Positions 26,395 through 43,783 of a DNA stretch of 64,000 nt are shown here, piece by piece. The position numbers were made by a program, and so were the translations under genes. Position 1 is the stretch's first letter. Each line of letters begins with the position of its first letter. This DNA is from Trichinella spiralis (Eukaryota > Nematoda > Enoplea > Trichinellida > Trichinellidae): assembly GCA_000181795.3 (NCBI GenBank), contig CM012953.1, positions 5,352,145-5,416,144 of the forward strand, in the 5' to 3' direction. The notes beneath the pieces were generated by a model. It made no database searches and was not told the DNA's origin. It was given only the letters and a program-made list of their open reading frames with translations.

Positions 26395-26985
26395 TTTTTC
26401 CAAAATACTTACTTTTTAGTTCAAATTACTGGCATTTTTTTCAGGACTTCGTCTGCCTATTTTCCTTTGCCTGGTTTGTTTTTTTCAAAGTAAAAAAGTA
26501 AAAAATTCACTTTCATTAATCACGTAATGAATGCAGAGATGTTTTTTATATCATAAAAAAATTCATTCCAAATAAACAACTCGTTTATCTTTTTTGCATG
26601 TATTTTTGTTAGTTGTACTGTACTGTATAGTTAATGATTATTCTTTGCTTTACAATTTGGCCAATTATGTATGAAGCAAAATTGAAATTTCATTTTAAAT
26701 ATGAAAATTGGAAAGTTTGCAAACAAAATTTTTTAATCTCTTATTTTGGACTACTATACAACAATATGAACAATGTATTGCTATTTAATTATTATCCAAT
26801 TTACACAATACTTGATATATGCATTTTTTCAGTTAAATATTTAGTTGATGATAAATGTTTTTGAAAATAAATGTTTAAAGAAGAAATTTGTCAATGAGCA
26901 ATAAAAGAAGTATTTTGAACATTTTTATTCTAATAACCGACCAACTGAACATTCAATTTTGCCGTGCATTTTTCAAAATAAGTAA

Positions 26986-27186
26986 CACTACCAAATCGAG
27001 ATCAATAAGCTGCTGCTCAAGGGAAGGACAGTCATACGGGATTGGACCATCACAACAATCTGTCATGCATTAAGTGTCCTCTTTAATCCAGTTGGTCACA
27101 GTTTCATACTTATTAACGATGGGGAAACTGGAGTAGTGGAAAATCAATGTCCAGCTAAACTTTTAAAGGGTTTGTTTAAAAATTAG
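26986..27186 (+). other. Open segment upstream of the GPCR gene, possible exon
   Basis: Open for 66 codons before TAG and less AT-rich than its surroundings. The reading includes KLLLKGRTVIRDWTITT, LFNPVGHSFILINDGETG and VVENQCPAKLLKG, followed by a donor-like G|gtttgt. There is no in-frame ATG, so as a gene part it would have to be an internal exon. No partner exon was found nearby and no family is recognised. Confidence 0.25.
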
Positions 27187-27909
27187 GAAATCGCCACCAT
27201 TTACGCCAATCAACCAGCCCATTATTGCTTTCTTTCAAACGGTTGTTCAGCTCTTTCTCCACAAAGTCACTTCATTCATTTTTTTAAATTTGCATATTAG
27301 AAGGAAGTAATTTGAAAACAAAAAATTTATGATAATGCTAATAAAAGACTTAGCAGATCAAAAATTTTCTATGTTTGCAATTTTATTTTGAAAAGTTTAC
27401 AATCTTTTCTATTGCCCTTTTCTACTTGAAGCAACAACCTCTGCCATCGGCACCGCAGCTTTTGCCCAGACGCAAGCAGAAGATTTTGCTTTTATTCCTC
27501 TCTCTCTCTCTCTCTTTGGTGCTTCTTGTTTCTTCTTTGTTATAGTTTTCAATTAAATTTTTACCCTAGTCACCTCAGGGATTTCCTTTAAGATTTTTGT
27601 CAACGCTAAGCAGAATGTATAGCACTCTGGGGATGGTTGGTTTTAAAACAGCAAGATTAAAAATTTGTTTTCTGCGTCAGCACGGTGAGCGTGTTTGTTG
27701 TTTTTTTAATTTATGAAAATTTTTTAATTTATGGAAAATATTGTTTGCACTTTGCATTTCATTGCTAAATTTGAAAATGATGCATTATTGAAAAGTTCTG
27801 AAATTTCAATTTCAAAAGTAGACTAATAAATTAACATCTTTAGATATAGAGAAGTTCAATTGTTCGGCTTAGTTCCGTCTTCTAACGACTGCGGCGGTTG
27901 TTTGCAAAT

Positions 27910-33963
<6,054 letters not shown>

Positions 33964-34572
33964 TAACTTCACTGTCTTCCTATTTTTTCACAACTTCATC
34001 TCTCTGATAACATCCAAGTTTGTATTGCGTGCTGTTGCAGTTATTATTTAAAGTAAATTATGTTTTCATTTAATCAAAATCTCAAATACTGAGCAAATTC
34101 ATCAACGTCAAAAGTTATTGCAATTGTTTGAAACGCAAATCTAAATCAGAATTGTGAAAAATGTAAAACGATTCTTTTTTGATTGACATTTATTTTGAAA
34201 ATATAATTATGAACAAAAGTCGAGCAATTTAAATTCAAGCAACTCAACTTTGAGGATACAAAATAAGCAAAAGCATCCGCCCAAGAACGAAATGCCCGCC
34301 AAAAATGAACAATCACAATATCGCTGCACTCACTATTATAATAAGCACAAGAATCAAAAATGCAAGAATTCTAAAAATTATATTAATAAAAAATGAAGAA
34401 CGAACACATTTCAATCAAGCATAACTATTGGAAACCCAAAGCTGTAAAAAGTGCTCCAAAATGTGTAACTTGAACGCCAAGCAGCTTCTTCTTATCTAAC
34501 GGCTGACGACATCTAACAAGAAATAATAAATAACAAGGCAACTATGGTACATCGAACAAAGTGAAGCAATGT

Positions 34573-37500
34573 TTAATTTTCACGACGAACTCGTCGACGA
34601 GGAGAACGTTCGTTCTGATCACTTTTTTCCATACGGACTGGAGACTGCAAATAAATAAACATTACCAGTTAATTAATCAGCAGTATGTCAGAAAAAAATT
34701 ATGAATAAATAAATGCATGCATGCATACATAATCATCGCTGTCATTATCGCTATCACTCCGTTCTTCTTTTGAAAATTCACCAGCATCCTAAAATTTGCC
34801 ATGATTACGATTCATTATCACACATATAAACTTTTTTTTCTCACTCACTTCTGCATTCTGAAAATTCTGTTTTGCATCGTCTTTCACGTCATTATCACCT
34901 TCTTCACTGCCTTCATCATCAGTAGCTGGAACATCAAATTTCTTCTTCATCCCCACATCCTTCTAAGATGAATAAGGAAATTTATATTTTAAGAATAATA
35001 ATAATAATAATAATTTATCTGCCAAATCATCAGTCGAACCTTCGATGAACCAAAACAATATATGCACACCAAAACAACGGGAATCAAAGTCATCACGAAA
35101 TAAACTGCCCAAAGCCAAGGTCTTGTATTTGCAGCTTCAACCAAACTCTCAAGAACTGACTGTTTCTATAAAATTATATGATATTTTACACTAAATTAAA
35201 TTATGATACAAATAATTTGATAGTCCATGTGCTAACACTCGATGAGCTTCCTTCGACCGAGGCTTTTGCCGCCCAAGTTTTTGAAGCAAAATTATCCGCC
35301 ACTTCCTTTTTATCAGTGATCAGAAAATTATCGAAAAAAATGCCATCACTCATGGTCCATAATTCAATACCAATTGCCGCCTTAAAATTTAAATAAATAA
35401 CAAAGAATATTATATTTTCAGTTGTTATCTAAACGTACAATTGGTTCCATTGTAGAAAATATATTCTCAACATCAAAATAATCTGGATTCGGTATTTGAC
35501 GGGGCTTCCATTTACCCTAAAAATCAAATGCATTAAACTAATCGTAAAAGTAATAAACGTAACACAAATATGCCTTGTATGCAGGATTTTTTATCATGGG
35601 TGGTAACCATTTTCCTTTGTATGCCGGATTCCTTTTTGTAGGACGTTTCCATTCACCACAACCAGGTGCAGACGCACATTTTGGATTTTCTAGCAACAAA
35701 ACAATTTATAAAACTGAACTACGTTTTAACGTATAACTACTGATTAAAGGTGCTTCGTAAGTTCCATCCACCTCTTCATCCCTGAAATTTAAATCATCGT
35801 TATATACAGAAAAATCTTTAAATTTCATTTACAAACCAATCCGAAGGTTTTTCTGCTTTATCATCAGGAATGTATTCTGACTCATCATCTAGCCAACCTG
35901 ATGGTTTCTCCGCATTATCGTCTTCAATATACTCTGGAGCATTTTCATCCCTTAATAAATAATTATAAAATAATAATAATTCATCTCACAAACTGAAACC
36001 TACCAATCATCTGGTTTCACTGCCTTTGAATCTGGTATCCTGAAATCAGACAGAAGTAAAAATAACAATTTTCCTTCAAATAACTTTCATCAACTCTTCT
36101 CTTTCGTCCCAATCTTCTGGTTTTCTATCATTTGGATCATCAATTTCTTCGGGTGGAATTATGCTAGGTCTAAATTTGCACAATTAAACAACAAACACTT
36201 ATAAATAAGCATATTTAAATTATACTCTAGGCTAGTCTTCAAATTGCCACGCACAATTTCTTTCTGATCAATATAAATAACATATGAGTCATCCGGATTC
36301 AACACTGAAATAATTTCTGATAGATTCAAAAATATCGTTATAACAACTGTATATTTACCAAGAGTGTAAAGATGCGTTTTTCGATCGGTAAAGTAACTTT
36401 CAATTGGTTGAGTGCTTTGCGGTGCTGCATGTTCCTATATTCAACAGAATTTCAATACAAAGAATAAATCAAAGTTAATCATATGCTGTAATACCGCATA
36501 TTCTTCTGAAAATGGATTTTTATAACGAATAATAAAATGCACTTTGGCATTTAAGCCACATTTATCTGGCCCAAACATTATCACGTAAGGCGTTTTGTCC
36601 ACAAATTCAGTCTAAAAATAATGATGAAAATTTTAAAAGGTATATTATTGAATAAATAACTTACTAGCTTCAAAGTAGGCAAATGAGTAAGTAATTTAAT
36701 GTAGGCACCACCACATTCTTGACCTTCTTGAAATTTGACATCATACCTTTTGATAAAAAAAAAATAGAAATTACAATAGATAAAACTGCAAAAATTAACA
36801 TTTACTGAACAATGAGTGGCTTCTTGCTAGAAAAGTGAAATATACGGTCCAATTTAGAAGAAATTGCATGATGACGCGCTTTTTTCTAAAATCCAAGGTT
36901 CACAGTCATGCAAAATAAAGTTCAACAAAGTAATTTAACAAATTTACTTTAACAATTAATCCGTAATCATATTTCAACAAAGGTTCATTCCATTCTCCAA
37001 TAGCCCATTCTCCTAAAGAATTTAGCATAAATTTATATAGACAACTACATAAACTTGTATACCGTCATATTTTGCAATATCTTCATCGACCCCTTCCTTT
37101 TTTGCCATAGACAAAATCCATCTAAATAAATTGAATAATAAAATGCCATACAAAACTGAACTAGAATTAACTTTATGTTCAAGCATTCATTTCTTACAAA
37201 ACCAATTCGTTCATTAAACATTAATTCAAAATATCAATAATCAAAAATTAGATATTGTTAAAAATTTAATTATTTTTCATACAGTGTAGGTATTGAACAA
37301 AGTATAACGACTTTACTTTTCAAAGGAAAATTGCTAAACGGTTCTCATATATTAAAAATATGAAAAATAGAGCAACTCGAACTTGATAATCATTACAGTA
37401 TAAAAGTAACGAATAAAGAATTGTAAAAATGTGTCCGAAAATGTCTCTGAAAATGATAAATAAAATAAAAATATTCATCTCTTATATCCATGTAGAGCTT

Positions 37501-38210
37501 TAACACAACTTGAAAAAAAATATTTTCAAAGCATACTTCTTTCCAATAGTATTTGTGTGTTTGAATGGATCAGCAAAGTACGCACCGGGCGGCGAAGCAG
37601 GAGTCTCATAGGAAACTGCAACGACCTAAATTAACAGTTTTACAAAAAAAGTTAGATGAGTACTACAAATGAACTGTTTTCATCAAATTCATTCAAATAA
37701 ACACAATATTCACAGGTATATAGTAATATGAATACACAGAGTTAACAACCGTAAAATTCAATTATTTATTTAAGTGCTCAAATGCAGTATTCAGAGCCAA
37801 GAATGAAATAACAGATTTTAAAACCTGATGAATATGACTAAAAACAAAGGCCAAAATTTTTCAAAGAACTTACAACCTCTAAAAAGAATCTTAACTATTA
37901 CTGTTCAAGCTACAAATCGCAGCATAGAAATGTAAAATACTATGGCATTTCTCTATCAAGATAAATTGGATAAAAACATTTAACACACTAACAAGAATGA
38001 CCATCATCATAAAAAATCATCAATGTTAAAAAACATCGAAAAAAATATTTCATAAAGGATACATAACATATATTTAAGTTTGAAAAAGAGCATACAGCTA
38101 ATTTTCATAGATTTCCATCTTACCTTCTCACTTTTTGAAGATTCACTTTCAGAACCATGCAGAAAACTGATTGAACATAAAAACACGATCAATAAAGAAA
38201 TACTTTTCAT
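34573..38210 (-). CDS. cnx-1: Calnexin, ER lectin chaperone, 569 aa
   Basis: Type I ER membrane chaperone that binds monoglucosylated N-glycoproteins. Twenty exons from 38124-38210 to 34573-34644 join in frame to 570 codons. [19 protein letters not shown] is the signal peptide. The lectin domain shows [32 protein letters not shown] and [14 protein letters not shown]. The P-domain has four acidic repeats ([53 protein letters not shown]) and then [30 protein letters not shown] and [15 protein letters not shown] membrane span ([20 protein letters not shown]) precedes an acidic tail ending RRRVRREN, basic as in calnexin retention tails. The intron after exon 35574-35689 starts with GC rather than GT. 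The gene is convergent with the GPCR and divergent from aos-1. Confidence 0.95.
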
Positions 38211-39434
38211 GATGAATGCTAAAAAACCACAAAATTATTCAGATCCAACTAAACACTGAAATTAAACATGCAGCCGTTGAACACCAACCAGTTCAAAAAT
38301 AAAAAATTAACAACACTGAAAGCTTTTAAAATAAAATAGATAATTAAATTTACAAAATGAAATAATAGGATAATAAAATAATAATAGATAATTAAATAAA
38401 TAGTCTGAAAAAATTAAGACGTAAATACAAAAGTAAGGATAAGTACAAAAAATACATAGAAATAAAGACAACTAAATGTAAATGAAGAATTCATAAATCA
38501 AGAAAAACGAATAAATAAAAGTTATATCGTTTACCAGCATACCTTGCAAAAATCAAAGAATACCTTCCAATGCTGATGCGCGTATCTGAGGATAGCTTAA
38601 CTGAACTAAGGTATCAATGCAATACTCAACGTCATTCATAAATGAACATAATCATCAATTTAATGTAAAATCATACTGTATTTACAATACTTCTTTATTG
38701 AACTGATTAATAATAATTAGAGTATAAAATGCAAATATTTCTCCTAAAAATATTAATTATATAATTAATAAGACATATGAATATTTTTAAAGTAGAAATG
38801 CAATCAGGCAAACAAAATCCTTTTACATTTTCATAAATCAATGCTGTAAAATTAGCAATGTAAGTATACCTTATCAGATTTACAATCCTGATAATTTTTC
38901 CTTATTTTAATTCTTTGAAATGCTTTATAAAATTAAGATTATTTTGAATGAAAATTGCAAGAAATTAAATTTTAGAGAATACAGCAATTGTAATGCTTAC
39001 TAATAAAAGATATAAAATACTCTCATAATATGCAAAATATAATTTAGATAATATTTTTAGATGTAATAAATGTTTAGAACTTACGAATTATGGGTAGGAA
39101 AGAAATAAAAATAATTTAAACAAATTATGTAAAATTAAGCAAATATGTTTATTCAATATAATGCTTGCTGTAATTCGGATTACGTTTTGTATTTAATTCA
39201 TTTATTTAGTACTGTTAAGTTTTTATAATGAGCAATTTTTAAAGTGGTTTTTAAAATGGCTTAAATTTTTGATCTTCAGAGGCGACACTTTTTTCCATTA
39301 TTATACATTATTTTTACTTAACATTCATTAAGATACTGTATTTTGTGAGTTTGATTTTGGTTTTGTTTGGCTTTTTTATAGTTTTGGTTTTCAAGCTGTT
39401 TTATATAATTATTTAGTTTAGTTTTGTTTAACAG
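38211..39434. promoter_or_regulatory. Divergent intergenic region between calnexin and AOS1 genes
   Basis: About 1.2 kb of very AT-rich DNA between the two start codons, so both promoters must lie here unless leaders are trans-spliced. No TATA or other site stands out. TTTAACAG ends directly at the AOS1 ATG. Confidence 0.4.
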
Positions 39435-41482
39435 ATGGAAACTGCCGAGAAACCAAAGAGTCTGACTGAAGATGAAGCGAAGGTTTACGATCGACAAATG
39501 CGACTGTGGGGAGTTAATGGACAGAAGAAGTAAATTTTTGTTAAATTTTCATAGATTTTAAATTTTAATGATAAAGAAAGAAATTCTTTAATGTAAAATC
39601 AGTTATATATATGTTTTAGAATTAGAGAATTTTCTGTAATACTTTGTGGAGTTAATGACATCGGCGCTGAAATGGCGAAAAATTTAATTCTTTCTGGTAT
39701 AAAGCAACTAACTCTTATCGATGATACTGTCGTGAATGATGAGCGTACAAGTTTGCTTATTAAAAAAAATTCGATTGGGATGTTGGTATAATTTAATATT
39801 GATTTTTGGTTTTATTGAAATTAGTTTAAATGGTAAATCTTTTATTGCAAATTATTCATTCCAGCGTTCTGAAGCGTCAAGAGAAGTTTGTCAGCAGTTT
39901 AACCCTTCTGTTGAAGTCAAAGTAGAATCAGTGAAATCATTGAACGAGACTTTACTGGAAGGTTGCGATTTCCTCGTTGATGCAAATGGAAATTTTAAGT
40001 TCTCGTTGCATTTGCATCATTTATGCTCTGTTTCCAAAGTAAGCTATATGTGCTGTACATCATTGGGTGTGTATTCTTTTTATTCTATGAACTGCTTCTC
40101 ATCCAATGAAGATAAGTAAGTGATTTTTTTATTTTTCAGTTTTTGTAATTAAATTATATTTTATATGATTGTTATATACATTCTCATACATTTACAAAAT
40201 GAATGATATTAACGTAACTATAAAGGTATTTCGTATTAGAGAGTTTTTATTAAATGCTTTTGGCCATTATTATAGACAAGACAATCTTTGACGAATTATT
40301 CTGTTTTTTATCTTATTTCATTATTATGCACTTGTGACTATGTTAAGCGGGATAATTTTTTAATGTTTATCTCTACACTGTAGTGCTCCCGTTAATTCAG
40401 TTTTTGTAAGATTCTGTTTGAATGCTGGAACTGTTCTTGGTCCGTGAAATGTTAAAATTTTATTTATATTCAATACTTTTCATTTTTAGAAATTTTGAAG
40501 TTCCTACAAAAGCATTGCATTTGGATGACAGTGAGAAGGTAATCATATCTCATTTGTATATATTTTTTCAGTTCTTAAATTTTATCTTTATGTAACATTT
40601 AAATTTCAGAAGCTTCTTGTTTTGCTTAAATGATAATTCGATGAAAAGTGATTTTATGTAACTAGATTTGACTGTACTGCTAATAGTTATTTATATGTCG
40701 AATTTTTCATCATTTAATAGACATCGATTGTGCTGTGATGAATTTGTGGTCACTGATGAAATAGAGATATTCAGAAAATTTATAAATATTTTAAATGAAT
40801 TAACTTATTTATAGTGACCAGTGTGGCTTTGGATTTTTTAAGCGTGTACTGCATTAGCTTTTGTAGTGACTTATTTTTTTAGAATGCTGATGTTGATCGG
40901 GAAATTCTAAATTTAGTTAATAATAAGCAGTTCAGATCTGTGAAGAAGTGCTTCCTGATCATTTGTGGTAAGTCTTTTTTGATTTAATAATGTTCATTAT
41001 CGTTCATGTGTTTTTTATTTTCAGCTAAACTGCTTTTTGAAATGAAGCATGACCGAATGCTTGATTTCAAACGTTATCCAGATGATACTGATGAATTTTT
41101 GGCTATGTTTGATAAAGTAAAAGCAAGAATAATGGATAAATCGGATGTGAAAGTTGCCAAAGAAGAATTAATGTGATTCAGATTCGTCTTAATTAGTTTT
41201 AAATATGCGAATTTTATTTCATTGTATATTTCAGCAACTTAACTGTGCGCCTGCCAGCCCTAAGTTCAGTTCTAGCTGGAACAGCATCTTCAACAGTGAT
41301 TGATGTAATGCTTACTAAGTCGTTATTAATAATTTTCAAGCTAACTTTTTTTGTTATAGGCAGCACTGGAAAATCCCTTTCCTAGCAAGTTTGCATTTTT
41401 CTTTGACGCTTTGAATTTTTTTGGGCAACCATGTAAAATTGATTTGATATCTTTTTTGAAGAATAGTGCAGCTATTTCATGA
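39435..41482 (+). CDS. aos-1: SUMO-activating enzyme subunit 1 (AOS1/SAE1), 328 aa
   Basis: Non-catalytic half of the heterodimeric SUMO E1; pairs with UBA2 to adenylate SUMO. Exons 39435-39529, 39620-39785, 39865-40115, 40490-40538, 40883-40967, 41025-41172, 41235-41304 and 41360-41482 join in frame to 329 codons, close to human SAE1 (346 aa). KVYDRQMRLWGVNGQKK carries the conserved DRQ-RLWG arginine that reaches into the UBA2 active site. The Rossmann strand reads VILCGVNDIGAEMAKNLILSG, followed by KQLTLIDD and EGCDFLVDAN. The GxGxxG loop has Asp where the second glycine usually stands, and the C-terminal part is divergent (ALSSVLAGTASSTVID, KFAFFFDALNFFG). No active-site cysteine is expected in this subunit. 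The ATG follows AACAG directly, so the mRNA start is either trans-spliced or joined to an upstream leader exon. Confidence 0.88.
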
Positions 41483-41717
41483 TTTTTCCGCTCGTTTTAT
41501 TGTTTCAAAAGAATGCAAGTTTGTTTGATTGAACTCTGATGCTTGTTTCCATGCATTTTGAAGAGCATTTTTGCTTATTTTAGTTTGTTCAAATATATTT
41601 AAAATAGTGCGCATTATCTTTTCATTTTAATAATTAAAAGCAAATTTAAAAAGAATCTGTGGAAAAATTAATAGTTTATGAGAGAACATGTACTCATTTT
41701 CTACTCAATTTGTTTTG

Positions 41718-42767
41718 TCATAAAATTAGTGTACAGTTTTCATCTGCTGCGTAAACTCCACTGGGGATAGAATGGGCGTTGTCTGAAAGCAGATGAAGAA
41801 CAATTTCTGCATAATCGATACTGCTGCAGGTGGATCTGCTAGAAGTAACAGTTTCAGGAAATTGGTAAAGACGAGCAATTATTGATTCATAATGTTCTAC
41901 ATTTAAAGCGTAAATGCGAATTCCATAGTCAGCATAATCTAACACAGCACTTTTTGTTAGACCAATCAAAGCGTATTGACTTGCGATGTAAGCTGGACTG
42001 AACAGTAGATTTGTTGTTACAGAACCAATGTTCACAATTGCCGGTTGAGTGTGCTGTTGATTCAACAACATCTGATTTAGTTCGGCTCTCATCGATTTAA
42101 ACAGACCGTTGACATTAACAGCAATTACATTTTTCCAATAAATATCCGTACAGTTGTGAATCTGATGACCAAGAAAATCCCTCTGCATATTCACATCGTA
42201 CGGTATGCCAGAATAGACGGCGTCCAAAACCGTCGCCCCGTTCACCGCATAGTCTAGGGTACGGTAGGCTTTCAAAATTGCATCGACCATTCGATTGCAG
42301 TATTTTGTTGAAGACACATCTGCCAAAATAAAAATCGCCTGGCCGCCTGATTCACGTATTTGGGCACAAATCTGTTCGCCTTCGTTGACCAACCAATCGG
42401 CTATGGCTACTTTGGCCCCCTCTTTGGCGGCTCGCAGCGCCACTTCACGGCCTATACCCCGCGCACCACCGGTAATCAGCATTGTCTTTCCGGAGAAACG
42501 GTTCCTTTCAATTCTATGGCTAATTGCCGCCAACTTCAACGCCAATACAATGCTTAACTGAAAATGTTGTTCAAAAATATACCTTTTTTCCAATTCTTGA
42601 CCATGTTATTTAATTTGTAATTATTTTGCTTTATTTAAACAAAAATTTTCAACAACTTTTAGTTGAAAATTAAAGAATTACAACAGATATTTAAAAAACT
42701 GTCATCAGAAACTTTTTTCGTGTTTAAAGCATCTTACCTGAACAAAAAGTGGTGTACGCAAATGCAT
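41718..42767 (-). CDS. Short-chain dehydrogenase/reductase family protein with altered active site, 289 aa
   Basis: Two exons: 42738-42767 (MHLRTPLFVQ) and 41718-42557. The second exon alone has no ATG before the nucleotide-binding motif, and the small first exon with a GT donor and TTTTCAG acceptor restores a start in frame. Residues 11-22 form a hydrophobic segment. TGGARGIG (39-46) and a following acidic IADW fit NAD(P) binding. NVNG (158-161) and Ser189 of NIGS are kept. The YxxxK catalytic motif reads YIASQ (Tyr200, Gln204), so the lysine is missing. NNAG reads NGA, the usual PG after strand six is absent (YALNVEHY), and the Ser-Tyr spacing is 11 instead of about 13. Family membership is clear. 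Loss of dehydrogenase activity is inferred. Converges with aos-1. Confidence 0.8.
42634..42671. repeat. Hairpin element in the SDR intron, related to one upstream of the MSP gene
   Basis: TTTAAACAAAA followed by ATTTTCAACAACTTTT, then a right arm GTTGAAAATT that pairs with AATTTTCAAC (42644-42653 with 42662-42671). A near copy of the first 27 bases lies at 62676-62703. Confidence 0.6.
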
Positions 42768-43549
42768 TTTGTGAAATGAATGAAAATTTCAAGAAATAAC
42801 AGAGTAAACTTGTGAACAACTTGTTTCTTGCACAATTCATAATTGATATGCTTTGAAAAACCATTCTAATTATGAAGTATTTGGTAAAGTAAGCTTAACA
42901 ATTCAATTTTAACTGAAATTTCTCCCCTTATCATTCACAATTTGTGTACACTGGCACAAAATTTTAAGTCAATTTAACTTCTTGTCATAATATAAATATA
43001 AATAATAAAGTCATAAGTTAACAAAATTTTAAGTCAAGTCAACCAAATTCAAAGAATTCAAGAGCTTTTGAATTTTAAAACATTCTGCGCAAATTCTGCT
43101 TTCTGAATCGTAATTGCAAACTTAATAATGCAGTGAATGCGTATTGCAATGGCATATTTCGAACAACCTTCTGTCTATTGCTATTCAAACGTATTTTTAT
43201 TGCAGTATTGCTTTTCCTTAAATTGCATTCTAAGAAAAACATCTTAAGCAATCCTGCAACTCAAGAACCGTTTTGATAAATTTTCAGGCTGCATTCAAAG
43301 AAATGATTGCATCGTGAACAACATAATTTATTCATATTCCAAAATAATATCATTTGAAAAATTGAAAAGAAGAATGATGATTATCAATAGAAATAGATGC
43401 ACTATACGAAATAATTACAATTTTCAGACTGATGCATTCATCACCACAGTTTATTTATTATTACTTAACGTTATACAGAGACGTTGAAATAAAAAACAAG
43501 CAAAAATAAATATAAAATAATATGACAATATTAAATGCAAATTTAGCGA

Positions 43550-43783
43550 TTACTTGGAATTCATACGCAAACGACGAGGTCGATGCTCAACGTGCTGTTT
43601 GCTTATTCCTTGTAAAATTTGATTAAAAATTCGTCGGGTGTCACTTTCGATGTTTAATCTTTTGTGCTCAAACTGCTCTAATTTTGAACGATTTTTACCA
43701 GAACCACCAGTGCCTTTGATGTCACGATCAAAATCTAACAATCCATGTGCAAACTGGTAAGCAAGGTTTTCAGCAATTGACAT
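43550..43783 (-). CDS. Small charged protein, copy A (77 aa), unrecognised family
   Basis: Single-exon frame starting MSIAENLAYQFAHG, with a central block DFDRDIKGTGGSGKNRSKLE and then DTRRIFNQ. The start is supported by GTTCTAG three bases upstream, a splice-acceptor-like site that could receive a leader. It agrees with the + strand frame at 45816 at about 33 of 59 positions without gaps, including the GGSGK, KLEQ, IE-DTRRI block. Such conservation between two separate frames argues strongly that both are translated. No signal peptide, membrane segment or cysteine is present; the product looks soluble and largely helical or disordered. Function unknown. Confidence 0.7.
   Translation of the reverse strand: MSIAENLAYQFAHGLLDFDRDIKGTGGSGKNRSKLEQFEHKRLNIESDTRRIFNQILQGISKQHVEHRPRRLRMNSK

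Larger units (their letters stand above)
16618..26985. other. Large AT-rich gene desert
   Basis: About 10 kb in which I find no gene. It contains AT dinucleotide runs at about 19495-19521 and 26346-26391, a GCAAGCAAGCAAGCA run at about 25037, and many short A/T homopolymers. Two exon-like open segments inside or beside it are listed separately. A - strand open stretch at about 21850-22050 (VGDERCILMPKRFLPASENE) may be a gene relic but is unsupported by neighbours. Confidence 0.5.

Noticed and set aside
41718-42767. Possible bacterial origin of the SDR gene
   Set aside because: At first it looked intronless, which suggested transfer. The small upstream coding exon and nematode-like splice sites weaken that idea, and no direct sequence comparison could be run.
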